Part shown: one piece after another, positions 31,887 through 39,173 of the stretch
Position numbering within the stretch: the first letter of the stretch is position 1
Layout of the letters: each line of letters opens with the position of its first letter
Assembly: GCF_002086695.1 (NCBI RefSeq)
Contig: NZ_MVIH01000024.1
Location: 1 to 42,779, forward strand
Origin: Mycolicibacterium rhodesiae
Lineage (GTDB): Bacteria > Actinomycetota > Actinomycetes > Mycobacteriales > Mycobacteriaceae
Direction: 5' to 3'
DNA length: 42,779 nucleotides
Translations under genes and position numbers: made by a program
Notes under the pieces: model-generated
Database searches by the model: none
Told to the model about the DNA's origin: nothing
The model's input: the letters and a program-made list of their open reading frames with translations, nothing else

Positions 31887-33125
31887 ATGTCCGGACCCAG
31901 CGCCATCGTCGGCCAGTTGTCAATGCTGCGTGACCGCCGAATCGAACTGCGCGACCTGTTGGACCAACATCTTGAGCGCGCCAAACGTGATGGCCGCGAG
32001 AACATGCTGCCCCGCGAGAAAGCCATCTTGGGCGAATTGCGTCAACTTGATCAGCGCATCAAGGAGCAAGAGGCCGAGGTGGAGCGTGCGGGCAGCATTC
32101 CGCAGTTCGGTCAGCCCGGCCGTGCCGGCGCCGGCCGCTCCCTGACCACGGCCGGCCAGCTGTCGCCCCTCGCATTCCCGGATCAAGAGCTCCGCCGGTT
32201 ACAGGTGGCGGCGCAGCGTGGGGAGGGTGCGCGGATCGAGTCGCGTGACTTCTCCACCGCCGACCCGCTGCTACCCAGCCAACTCTTTCCGTACCCGGTG
32301 AGCGCGATCCACGAGTCACGCCTGCTGGACCGGCTGCCGGGATATGCCATCGAAACTCCGAGCGTCACTTTCATCAGGCACGTCAGTACAACTGGTGCGC
32401 CAGCTGCCACGGCCGAAGGCGGACTCAAACCCGAAGTTATTTTCAACGTCGATTCCCTGACCGCGACCGCGGTCAAGCTCGCCGCTCACAACGGGTTGTC
32501 GTGGGAGATCATCAACGATTGGCCGGCCTTCCAGTCCTACTGCGGGACGGAGCTTTACCGACAGCTCATCGACGTCGAAAATGAGGAGTTGATCCAGGGC
32601 AACGCCGGCGCCGAGTTCACCGGAACCACTGTCGGAGCTGGCCCCTCGGGCATGAACGGCTTCATGTCGACCCCGGGCATCTTGACCCACGACGCCGCCG
32701 GCGACACCGGTACCGCCGTCACCAGTTTGGACAGCATCGAGATCGCTATCGCCCGAATGCGAACCGGCCCTGCCCTGGCAGTCCCGGACCTTCTGGTGCT
32801 TAACCCTGAAACGTGGTCAGCGGTCAGACGCACAAAAGATTTGTACGGTCGGTTCCTGGTGCAGCCCGATCCCACGACTGGGGAAGCTAACGAGCTGTGG
32901 GGAATACCGGTCCTCCAGACCACGCAGCAGCCAGCTGGGTACGGGCTGCTGATCGACACTTCCGAATTCGGTTACGTCGCAGTGCGCGAACCCCTGTCCA
33001 TGCGGATCGGCTATAGCGGGGATGACCTCGTACACAACATACTGCGCACCGTGTGCGAGGAAAGACTCGTTCTTTGTGTGACCCGTCCGCCGGCAATCAT
33101 GCTCGTCAGTGGGCTGCCGACATGA
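31887..33125 (+). CDS. HK97-fold phage major capsid protein
   Basis: 412 aa. Residues 1 to about 75 form a charged coiled coil (LRDRRIELRDLLDQHLERAKRD, LGELRQLDQRIKEQEAEVERA) like the scaffolding delta domain of HK97 gp5. Next come the N-arm and the HK97 core: PLLPSQLFPYPVSAIHESRLLDRLP, an E-loop with TGAPAATAEGGLKPE, the spine-helix region LSWEIINDWPAFQSYCGTELYRQLI, and the A-domain end LVLNPETWSAVRRTKDLYGRFL. It resembles the capsid proteins of phiRv1/phiRv2-type elements. The delta domain argues against an encapsulin. No protease, portal or terminase gene lies nearby, so particles would need helper functions. Confidence 0.93.
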   Translation: MSGPSAIVGQLSMLRDRRIELRDLLDQHLERAKRDGRENMLPREKAILGELRQLDQRIKEQEAEVERAGSIPQFGQPGRAGAGRSLTTAGQLSPLAFPDQELRRLQVAAQRGEGARIESRDFSTADPLLPSQLFPYPVSAIHESRLLDRLPGYAIETPSVTFIRHVSTTGAPAATAEGGLKPEVIFNVDSLTATAVKLAAHNGLSWEIINDWPAFQSYCGTELYRQLIDVENEELIQGNAGAEFTGTTVGAGPSGMNGFMSTPGILTHDAAGDTGTAVTSLDSIEIAIARMRTGPALAVPDLLVLNPETWSAVRRTKDLYGRFLVQPDPTTGEANELWGIPVLQTTQQPAGYGLLIDTSEFGYVAVREPLSMRIGYSGDDLVHNILRTVCEERLVLCVTRPPAIMLVSGLPT

Positions 33126-33253
33126 CCGCCACGGTGACCGTGCTACCGGGCTGGCGAGTCCTCCACGAAGGCCACGTGTACGAAGGAGGCGACACGGTCG
33201 AACTCCCGATCATTCAAGCGTGTGAGTGGAGCGCGTGGGGGTCGGTCGCATGA
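33122..33253 (+). CDS. Small protein after the capsid gene (43 aa)
   Basis: ATG 33122 overlaps the capsid stop (ATGA), so it is translated with it. The sequence is beta-rich (MTATVTVLPGWRVLHEGHVY in part, then GGDTVELP). Such short proteins next to capsid genes can be head decoration or completion proteins, but there is no motif to prove it. Confidence 0.6.
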   Translation: MTATVTVLPGWRVLHEGHVYEGGDTVELPIIQACEWSAWGSVA

Positions 33254-33438
33254 CCGCCGTCGAGGACGCGCTACGCCAGCTCCGCGAGATGTTCGACCCG
33301 TCGCAGTTCGACGACGGCGAGAACCCTGCCGATCCCGACCCGGGTAACCAGTTCACCCCCGCCGATTGGGCAGGCCCGTGTGATGCGTGTGAGCCCGGTC
33401 AGTGCCCGTATTCGGACTACACCGAGTACCTCAACTGA
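33250..33438 (+). CDS. Small acidic Cys-containing protein (62 aa)
   Basis: ATG 33250 overlaps the previous stop by 4 nt. Acidic (DPSQFDDGENPADPDPGN) with CDACEPGQC near the end, a possible metal knuckle. Third gene of the capsid transcript. Unknown function. Confidence 0.6.
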   Translation: MTAVEDALRQLREMFDPSQFDDGENPADPDPGNQFTPADWAGPCDACEPGQCPYSDYTEYLN

Positions 33439-33467
33439 AAGAGCAACAGCCTGATGACTGACACGCC

Positions 33468-33728
33468 GTGATCAACCCTGACCTGCCCGAGCTGCCGAAC
33501 AAGCATCCACGCTTCGAAGGGGCCGTCCGCCTCCTCCGCCACACAATGAGCACCCACAGTTGCACCGACGACGAACTGACCGTCCTCGCATACGTTGCCA
33601 TCACCTGCGACGCCGACGGACAGGCGACGATACCCACCGCGTCCGACATTTCCGCGCACTACCCGTTGCTTGCGGCAGTGACAACGGCAGCCAAGGCAGA
33701 ACGGGACCGAATCAGCGCCTCGAACTGA
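33468..33728 (+). CDS. Hypothetical 86-aa protein
   Basis: GTG 33468 start, 29 nt after the previous gene, with no clear ribosome site. The sequence DELTVLAYVAITCDADGQATIPTASDISAHYP suggests a small helical domain, perhaps a winged-helix fragment. Its end overlaps by 17 nt the end of the convergent voltage-sensor gene. Unknown function. Confidence 0.55.
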   Translation: MINPDLPELPNKHPRFEGAVRLLRHTMSTHSCTDDELTVLAYVAITCDADGQATIPTASDISAHYPLLAAVTTAAKAERDRISASN

Positions 33729-34098
33729 TGACGCCAAGCTGTCGAACGCGCATGTGACGGAGATGCACAGCGACATGCTTCGTCAAGTGCAATAGTCGCG
33801 CCAGCCGCGCCACCCTGGCGACGCGCAGCGCCAGCACGCCACCCCCCAACGGCAACAACGCCACCACGATGACCGCCAAATCGAACCAACCCCAAGCGCC
33901 GAGCCGCCAGCCGGCAGCCCGAAACCGAACCGCCCATTCGAGACAAAAGAACGCTAGGAACGCATGCTCCGCCACGTCGAGCACCCGCTCATCAAGACCG
34001 AGCAGACCGGCGAGCAACACCACACCAGCGTTGGCCACAACCGCACCGGCCACGACACGATCCCAGACGTTCCCTACTTTTTGGGCAATGGCCGTCAT
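33712..34098 (-). CDS. Pore-less voltage-sensor domain membrane protein
   Basis: 128 aa, almost all membrane. Four helices match a voltage-sensor domain: S1 (about 16-34), S2 (about 43-59) with the countercharge motif FFCLEWAVRF, S3 (about 67-84) with WFDLAVIV, and S4 (about 88-110). S4 has arginines every third residue, Arg92, 95, 98 and 101 (LRVARVARLARLL). The protein ends soon after S4, with no S5-S6 pore or selectivity filter. It starts at ATG 34098, overlapping the upstream partner by 4 nt. Prophage-encoded ion-channel-like proteins can mediate anti-phage defence (mycobacteriophage Sbash, from memory), so immunity by membrane depolarisation or proton leak is a reasonable hypothesis. Confidence 0.82.
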   Translation of the reverse strand: MTAIAQKVGNVWDRVVAGAVVANAGVVLLAGLLGLDERVLDVAEHAFLAFFCLEWAVRFRAAGWRLGAWGWFDLAVIVVALLPLGGGVLALRVARVARLARLLHLTKHVAVHLRHMRVRQLGVISSRR

Positions 34099-34514
34099 GA
34101 CTGGACCTCGACGCCATCGGGGTGCGCGATTTTCCAGGCGGCCAGCGTGCCACCCCGGCGGACGTAGTTCTGCCATATGCAGATCTCCGAAATCGCATCC
34201 GCGAACAGCCCGGCCACCCCTACCAACGCCCACGTCTCAGCCGACGCGGCGTATAGCTGGTACGAGACCAACATCCCGGGCAGGTCCACACGAACGACAC
34301 TCAGAATGAGGTCATCACCCACGGCGACGGTGTGCACGGGGATTGAGCTTGGCGCCGGCGGTGCCGGTGGCGGCTCATAGACCGCAGGCGACATCGGATT
34401 GCCTTCGAAGCCTTCGAAGAACGCCGCGAGCACGTCGCTCACCGCTTGGTCAATCGGATCGTCCGTCCACGTGGCCAGTCGGTATTTGCTGACGGGGTCA
34501 AAATCTACGTCCAT
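34095..34514 (-). CDS. Unknown partner of the voltage-sensor protein
   Basis: 139 aa from ATG 34514, which has GGAGG 4 nt upstream; ATG 34556 would add 14 residues but lies only a few nt from the predicted transcription start. Acidic N-terminus (MDVDFDPVSKYRLATWTDDP), a Pro-rich linker (PPPAPPAPSS), then a mixed alpha/beta domain ending IWQNYVRRGGTLAAWKIAHP. It has no clear membrane helix or known family. The ATGA overlap with the voltage-sensor gene means the two are made together, so it may be a sensor, trigger or inhibitor of that protein. Confidence 0.7.
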   Translation of the reverse strand: MDVDFDPVSKYRLATWTDDPIDQAVSDVLAAFFEGFEGNPMSPAVYEPPPAPPAPSSIPVHTVAVGDDLILSVVRVDLPGMLVSYQLYAASAETWALVGVAGLFADAISEICIWQNYVRRGGTLAAWKIAHPDGVEVQS

Positions 34515-34569
34515 ACTGCCTCCAATTTTGTCGTTGAACTGGGCCGATACGTTCATCTCAGTACCTTCG

Positions 34570-34598
34570 ATCCTACGACGCGCAGACGCTTCGGTCCA
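34570..34598 (-). promoter_or_regulatory. Promoter of the voltage-sensor cassette
   Basis: On the minus strand TGGACC (34593-34598) and TAGGAT (34570-34575) are separated by exactly 17 nt. The -10 is a strong mycobacterial SigA match. Transcription would begin near 34563 and run only into the two-gene cassette, against the direction of the capsid genes, as expected for genes expressed in the lysogen. Confidence 0.6.
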
Positions 34599-34777
34599 TC
34601 CAAATGTGCTGTGGTACAAGCGATTACGGGCAAAGTCTGGCCGAACTGGAGGTCCGGGGAGCGGTCGCTCACAATCGCGATACCCGCAACCGTGACGGGG
34701 CGCTGACGTGCGGAATCGGCGCCGCAGCAACGGATTTGGAGTCAGGAGTTTGCGCGAATAACGTTGTCCCCCAATGT

Positions 34778-34849
34778 TTTTCACGCTATGACACCAACTT
34801 TACACTGGTTGATGATGGCGTGACAGTGTCACGTTTTGGCGTGTGACAC
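34778..34849 (+). promoter_or_regulatory. Promoter with TGTCAC-type operators upstream of the HTH gene
   Basis: TTTTCA (34778-34783), 17 nt, TACACT (34801-34806) form a fair promoter. Just downstream lie a perfect palindrome CGTGACA-g-TGTCACG (34819-34833) and GTGTGACAC (34841-34849). A related ATGACACC sits inside the promoter spacer. The arrangement is that of an autoregulated repressor gene. The rest of the 362-nt gap (34515-34876) shows no coding sequence. Confidence 0.6.
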
Positions 34850-34876
34850 CGGCTTCGTCGAACACGGGCGCCGACA

Positions 34877-35350
34877 ATGGTCGACATGGAGGATCAGATT
34901 TGCGCGCTTGCTGCCGCTGGGCGGTCGGTTCGGGGGATTGCCCAAGATCTCGGGATCAACCGAGGGAAGGTCCATCGTGTCCTGCTGGCACGCCGCGCCG
35001 TGGCTGTGGCCGCGCCGGATGAGCCTGATGATCCGGGGGTGTTGTCGGATGTCGAGCTGGCCTATATGGGCTGGACCCGGGAGTACGTGACGGCGGGCCT
35101 TAACGCTCTGGAGCTGTACCGGTTGCAGTCGGTGTGGGCATACCGGGAGCGGGGGGTGCCGGTGCCGGCGACGGAGCCGCGCCCACCGGAGGCGATGCCG
35201 AAGCATGTACGGGACGCCACCATCATGAGGTTGCGCCGTGAGGGCAGGTCGCTCGAGGCCATCGGGGCGGCGGTGGTGCCGCGCATGTCTAAAGGCGGCG
35301 TGTCGCGCGCGTTGGCGCGGCTCGAAGACGCCGACTTTGACGACCGGTGA
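34877..35350 (+). CDS. Double helix-turn-helix DNA-binding protein
   Basis: 157 aa. The N-terminal HTH is resolvase/Hin-like (ICALAAAGRSVRGIAQDLGINRGKVHRVLLARR, about residues 8-40). A helical middle (DVELAYMGWTREYVTAGLNALELYRL) separates it from a second HTH near the C-terminus (RDATIMRLRREGRSLEAIGAAVVPRMSKGGVSRALARL). It could be the element's regulator acting on the palindromes upstream, or a small-terminase-like DNA-recognition protein; both carry HTHs. An alternative start is ATG 34886. Assignment between these roles is open. Confidence 0.75.
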   Translation: MVDMEDQICALAAAGRSVRGIAQDLGINRGKVHRVLLARRAVAVAAPDEPDDPGVLSDVELAYMGWTREYVTAGLNALELYRLQSVWAYRERGVPVPATEPRPPEAMPKHVRDATIMRLRREGRSLEAIGAAVVPRMSKGGVSRALARLEDADFDDR

Positions 35351-35368
35351 GATGGTTTGTACTGGTGG

Positions 35369-35710
35369 TCAGTGTCCGGGAGCCAACAGGTTCGGATGAA
35401 GCTGTGTGCAGATGTAGATGCTGGCCGACAACTGAATCCGGCTGCCTTGTCGATTTGTCAGGCTCTCCCGTCGGGCGATGTAATCGCCGATGTCGCTACC
35501 CGATATACCTGCGTTTTCCATGTTGCAGACGATGCTCGCCAAGCTCAAGAAGTAGTTCTCGTTGCTGGCGTCCACCTGGAAATCGCCCCATGAGCGCAAA
35601 TCGTCGTAGTAGCTGGTCGGATCGACGTCGGCGTGGGCTGTTCCAGCTGCCGTCACGGCTACCAGCGCGACCACCCCAGCGGCCACGCCTAGTCGCGCAA
35701 TACTGCTCAT
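35369..35710 (-). CDS. Secreted DUF732-like protein
   Basis: 113 aa from ATG 35710. A Sec signal peptide (SIARLGVAAGVVALVAVTAAGTAHA) ends in an AHA-D cleavage site. The mature part is a small helical domain with two Cys (SIVCNMENAGISGSDIGDYI and SIYICTQLHP), the pattern of DUF732 proteins that are abundant in mycobacteria and often found in phages and islands. Function unknown. It is convergent with the HTH gene and is the first of three minus-strand cargo genes counted from it. Confidence 0.8.
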   Translation of the reverse strand: MSSIARLGVAAGVVALVAVTAAGTAHADVDPTSYYDDLRSWGDFQVDASNENYFLSLASIVCNMENAGISGSDIGDYIARRESLTNRQGSRIQLSASIYICTQLHPNLLAPGH

Positions 35711-35768
35711 AGCCCGTCCGTCCCCTCGCACGTACACCCGAGATCGGCAGTCGCCTGATGTTCTAACA

Positions 35769-35787
35769 CACCTGTTTGGGGCAGGTG
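35769..35787. repeat. Inverted repeat CACCTG-tttgggg-CAGGTG
   Basis: A 6-bp perfect inverted repeat about 60 nt upstream of the DUF732 gene, in the otherwise empty 35711-35918 gap. It may be an operator or a weak terminator of the upstream minus-strand genes. Confidence 0.35.
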
Positions 35788-35918
35788 GGCCGATTCTCTT
35801 GGCCTGCTACTTGGCGGCGACCCGATGGGTTGGCGGGACCAGCGGGTTGAAGGGCTTGTCTGCTGTACACGCTCCGACCACCGACTTAGCCTCTATTGCG
35901 GGGAGCCGATCCACTGGT

Positions 35919-36173
35919 CTACCAAGCCCAGCTGCGCTGATCCGCCAGCCCTTGAGCGAACTCTCTGGCATCGAGAAGGGTCGTCAGTACGTAATCGCCG
36001 AGCTTTTCCTCGACTCCGCCCGGTTCGTTGCTGTGCATGCTGAATACGGCCAGATTCCACTCTCGGCCAGATGGATCAGGTGATGCCCGCTTATAAGCGT
36101 GATAGTGGGCACGGTCCCGGTAAGCGTGGTTGTCCTCGGTCCAGTCAAGCGGCGGTCTCGTCGGTGTGGTCAT
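35919..36173 (-). CDS. Hypothetical 84-aa protein
   Basis: Hydrophilic, starting MTTPTRPPLDWTEDNHAYRDRAHYHAYKRASP and ending WAW. Rich in Tyr, His and charged residues; no signal peptide or membrane segment. It lies 55 nt after the 280-aa gene on the same strand. No family recognised. Confidence 0.55.
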   Translation of the reverse strand: MTTPTRPPLDWTEDNHAYRDRAHYHAYKRASPDPSGREWNLAVFSMHSNEPGGVEEKLGDYVLTTLLDAREFAQGLADQRSWAW

Positions 36174-36228
36174 ACTTCGATATTGAACTCCCCATGATGG
36201 GTGTCGCGTTGGGTCTTTTGCCTCAGGT

Positions 36229-37071
36229 TCACGTCGCGGTCTCGTGCTGTGCTTCGGCCCGGCTGGGGGGTGGTGCTGCCATCAGCGTCTCGCACAGCCA
36301 CAGAAGCCCCGTGTCATCAACCCAGGCAACGAGACCCCGCGAGCACTGAGATAGCGGTGTGTCACCACGAAAGCCGCTGCCGACGGGGTCGGTTTCCTCG
36401 GTCGCCTCGTGATCCATGATCACTGCCGACAGCTTCCAGTTCAACGAGTTGGTGAGATAGCCGATGCCGGCGCCCGCTGCTCGGATTGCCTGCTCCCCGT
36501 GGGGCCAGTACGGCTCCCCGTTGGTGCTGAGGTAGAGGTCAACATATCGGACGCGCCCCTCTTTCGGTACGGGCACGAGTACCTTCATGTCAGATTTCGC
36601 TTTGGGCATTCTTGACGGACCTGCCGGTTCCGCTCCTGCGATGAACGCATCCCAAGCTGTGCTGAATCGAACGACATGCCTCACGTCATCGTTGATGCCT
36701 CTGCCAGGGAAGTAGTGCGGCATTTCGTTCGGGTCGGTGAGCCAGCGGCCACCAGCGCGGGCAGCTTTGTCGGCAGCCTTCTGATCTAGGGTCTCACCGT
36801 CGGTACGTATCAGATCGAATCGGAAATGATCTGCGCCGGGGTGGTTGTCATCGGGGCCGTGGATGCTGACTTTGGTTCCCTCTAGAGCGTGATGCATCGC
36901 CTTGACGTAAAACGACGTAGTGGTCGACTCGATCAGCCAATGCCAGCTGTCTACACCGGTCCCGTCGTTGGTGGCCATCAACCACTCGATTGCGGTCCGC
37001 TCCTGCATCAAGGGAACGCCATCCCAGTAGCCAGGCGAAGACTCGTCGTCGTTCGTCACTTCTGTTGACAC
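36229..37071 (-). CDS. Hypothetical 280-aa protein near attR
   Basis: GTG start at 37071. A soluble protein without signal peptide or membrane helix. Notable segments are TAIEWLMATNDGTGVDSWHWLIESTTTSFYVKAMHHALEG (about 26-65) and DGVP near the N-terminus. Others are RVRYVDLYLSTNGEPYWPHGEQAIRAAGAGIGYL (about 175-208) and MDHEATEETDP. No catalytic motif that I recognise. GC is somewhat lower than in the surrounding core genes, as expected of acquired DNA. As the last gene at the attR end it is a typical position for lysogenic-conversion or defence cargo. Confidence 0.65.
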   Translation of the reverse strand: MSTEVTNDDESSPGYWDGVPLMQERTAIEWLMATNDGTGVDSWHWLIESTTTSFYVKAMHHALEGTKVSIHGPDDNHPGADHFRFDLIRTDGETLDQKAADKAARAGGRWLTDPNEMPHYFPGRGINDDVRHVVRFSTAWDAFIAGAEPAGPSRMPKAKSDMKVLVPVPKEGRVRYVDLYLSTNGEPYWPHGEQAIRAAGAGIGYLTNSLNWKLSAVIMDHEATEETDPVGSGFRGDTPLSQCSRGLVAWVDDTGLLWLCETLMAAPPPSRAEAQHETAT

Positions 37072-37130
37072 CCCGAGTCGCGTGCAATAGGACAGCTCAG
37101 GATAGTTCGACGTCCGACGTCCTTGCCCGA

Positions 37131-37152
37131 TGTCACGACGCTGTCACAACTC
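37131..37152 (+). repeat. Candidate integrase arm-type site, right end
   Basis: TGTCACGACG followed by CTGTCACAACTC, one base different from the left-end copy at 27351-27372. It lies 135 nt inside attR in the same orientation. The TGTCAC core also appears in the operators near 34819, so a regulator could be the ligand instead. Confidence 0.6.
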
Positions 37153-37287
37153 CCCCGCAACTTCCCTGGCGAACGAGGGTGAACTGACGTGAACGGCTAC
37201 GCACTATCCCCGCAGGTGAGGTTTGTTTTCTGCGGACTCTGGAAGTCGGATTGCGACCGGGCGCGAACCGCCGTGAACGGGTCTGAG

Positions 37288-37334
37288 CTGCCTCCGGAGC
37301 AGAAGGCCGCAGGTTCGAATCCTGCCGGGGGCAC
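37288..37334 (+). repeat. attR: duplicated 3' half of tRNA-Arg
   Basis: Identical over 47 bp to 27234-27280. It begins in the anticodon stem and ends within the CCA, with no D arm or acceptor 5' strand before it, so it is a tRNA fragment and not a gene. It marks the right junction of the element. Confidence 0.95.
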
Positions 37335-37661
37335 TCATGTCGAAGCGGGATCCAGATGGGACCGCCGTCGTCAGAATGCCGATCGCCGTTGAGGTAATTC
37401 TGCTGCGCCCCTTTGGAATGCAGTCACGATCGAGTGTGCTCCACGCGCGTCCGACGCCACCGCCTCAAGCCACCCATCGACAGCTCGCGAATTTCGGTGC
37501 GATTTGTGGACCTCGGGACCCAACGGTCTCGCGCTGCGCGATCTCGTCATCACTCACTGGCCGTCGACGATCAGACATGAATCACCGGCGAAGATCCATA
37601 AGAAGACTGTCAGTTGCGCGTACTTGTCCGGTACGGTCCAAACCAGCAAAGACAGGTTCGA
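37335..37661. promoter_or_regulatory. Host DNA after attR and promoter-proximal element of the first repeat protein
   Basis: 327 nt without a convincing gene. At its right end GTACGGTCCA followed by AACCAGCAAAGA (37631-37652) matches 19 of 22 positions of 39612-39633 upstream of the paralogous gene. This conserved block, 10-25 nt before each start, is probably the shared -10/start region (TACGGT as -10). Confidence 0.45.
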
Positions 37662-39173
37662 GTGACGGGATGGTCGGTGGGGCGGGTCCAACGGAGTCGT
37701 AACGCGGCGCTCGGCGCGTTGGTCTCCAGCGCGCTTGCGGCTGGGGCGTTCACCGCAACACCTTCAGCCCAGGCCAACTGCTTCTCGGCTTTCGGCTTGA
37801 ACAACGGCAATGGCTGCACGAGCAACCTGACCACTCTGGCGATAGCGATTGGCCCCGGCGCCACCGCAAACGCCGGCAATGCCCTGTTCGGCGGCGCCAT
37901 CGCGATCGGCAACGGCGCGAGCGCGATCACCAACATCGCAGCTTTCAACTTCGCGGGGGCGTTCGGTGCCGGTGCTATTTCGTCAACGCTGTCGTCCCTC
38001 TTCGGGATCAATCTGCAATTTGGGCCGGGTACAGCATCAACCCTCGGCGGCGTTCTCAACTTTGTCCTCGGCGCCTCGCAAACTGGTGCGGTAGCTGGCG
38101 CGATCGGTCTCGGCAACGTCGCGATCCAACTAGGCCCCGGCACTTCGTCGGCGCTGGGTGGCCTCAATATCGTAGTTGGACTGCCGGGCGGCAGCGGGGG
38201 TCAAGTTACTGGCGCCTCCGGCCTGGGCAATCTCGCTCTGCAGATCGGGCCGGGCAGCACCACCACCGTCGGCGGCCTTAACGTCGCCATCAGTATCGCG
38301 CCAAACAATGGGGGGCAGCAATCTACTGTCGCCGGGCTCATCGGCACCGTCGCTCTCAATTTCTTCGGCGGGGCGAGCTCGACGGTGGTGCAGAGCTACT
38401 TCAGTTCCGCCCTGAACATACTCGGCGAGGGCAACAACATCCTGGTCCAAGGACTGCTGAGCCTTGGGGCGAACCTCTTCGGCACCGGGAACTCCATCAG
38501 TCTGACCGGCGCCCCCTTGGCGCCGCTGAGCATGGTGGTCAACCTGCTCGGCATCGACAACGTCCTGACCGCCATCAATGGCCCGTTATCGTTCATGCTG
38601 TCCTTCAATCAGGAAGCTCAGACGCTTTTCCTCAAGGGCCCCGGGATCAACTTCAACAACTTTCACTTGCCGACGGTCTCTTCACTGACGTTCTCGCCGC
38701 CGACACTTCACCTGCCGACTCTTCACCTGCCCGCTGCCGGGTCTGGCGGCGACTCGACGGGCGGCGACGGTGGCTCGACCAACGGGTCTGGCGGGTCCGA
38801 AGAAGGAGTCGCCAGCAGCGGACGGCGCTCGACCTCCTTACGTACGACGACAACGACTAACGCCACCGCGGTGTCCGCCGAGGCCACGACTACGGCCAGC
38901 GTCGATACCAGCGCAGCGACCCCGTCCAGCAACACGAACACCGGGACGGCCGTATCCGACGACAGCAACACCAAGAACCTGACCTACTCCGGTCGTCATC
39001 GCGCTCCCGAGGCAACAACCGCGACCGGCGACACCGGACAGACAAGGTCCACCGCTTCCGGCGGTCGCCATCGGAAACCAGATTCAGCGAGCAACTCCAG
39101 CGATAGTGCGAAATCTGCTTCCAACGGTGGCGGCTCCCACGGCACCGGCGCCGGGAAGCACCGGAAGCCATAA
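37662..39173 (+). CDS. Exported beta-roll-like repeat protein, first of a tandem pair
   Basis: 503 aa from GTG 37662. A signal peptide (ALGALVSSALAAGAFTATPSAQA, cut before NCFSAFG) is followed by degenerate repeats of the form GLGN-hAhQhGPG, IAIGNGAS and NILGEGNNI. These resemble left-handed beta-roll repeats of YadA-like surface proteins. From about residue 335 comes a linker with two PTLHLP copies, then a long Ser/Thr/Gly-rich, probably unstructured tail with three RHR(A/K)P basic motifs, the last at the end. The paralogue starts 484 nt downstream. Function unknown; a cell-surface or wall-associated role is likely. Confidence 0.75.
   Translation: MTGWSVGRVQRSRNAALGALVSSALAAGAFTATPSAQANCFSAFGLNNGNGCTSNLTTLAIAIGPGATANAGNALFGGAIAIGNGASAITNIAAFNFAGAFGAGAISSTLSSLFGINLQFGPGTASTLGGVLNFVLGASQTGAVAGAIGLGNVAIQLGPGTSSALGGLNIVVGLPGGSGGQVTGASGLGNLALQIGPGSTTTVGGLNVAISIAPNNGGQQSTVAGLIGTVALNFFGGASSTVVQSYFSSALNILGEGNNILVQGLLSLGANLFGTGNSISLTGAPLAPLSMVVNLLGIDNVLTAINGPLSFMLSFNQEAQTLFLKGPGINFNNFHLPTVSSLTFSPPTLHLPTLHLPAAGSGGDSTGGDGGSTNGSGGSEEGVASSGRRSTSLRTTTTTNATAVSAEATTTASVDTSAATPSSNTNTGTAVSDDSNTKNLTYSGRHRAPEATTATGDTGQTRSTASGGRHRKPDSASNSSDSAKSASNGGGSHGTGAGKHRKP

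Larger units (their letters stand above)
27234..37334. mobile_element. Integrated phage-satellite-like element (about 10.05 kb) in tRNA-Arg
   Basis: Bounded by perfect 47-bp att repeats. Contents in order: possible HEPN protein and tyrosine integrase (minus), excisionase-type HTH, replication initiator with internal iterons, five tiny ORFs, HK97-type capsid, three small ORFs (plus). These are followed by a voltage-sensor cassette (minus), an HTH protein (plus), and three minus-strand cargo genes. No large terminase, portal, tail or lysis genes are seen, so it cannot make a phage alone. Size and content resemble the phiRv1/phiRv2 elements of M. tuberculosis and capsid-encoding phage-inducible islands. 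I infer a helper-dependent satellite or a reduced prophage. Confidence 0.9.

Noticed and set aside
31887..33125. Encapsulin shell protein
   Set aside because: The N-terminal coiled-coil delta-like domain and the integrase/xis context point to a phage capsid; no cargo enzyme gene is next to it.
34095..34098. Separate pore-forming subunit encoded by the partner gene
   Set aside because: The partner protein has no S5-S6-like hydrophobic helices and no selectivity-filter motif.
35799..36083. 94-aa plus-strand frame
   Set aside because: Antisense to the 84-aa minus-strand gene, with no better coding support than the gene opposite.
37189..37392. 67-aa plus-strand frame spanning attR
   Set aside because: It reads through the tRNA fragment and the integration junction, so it would exist only by chance after integration.
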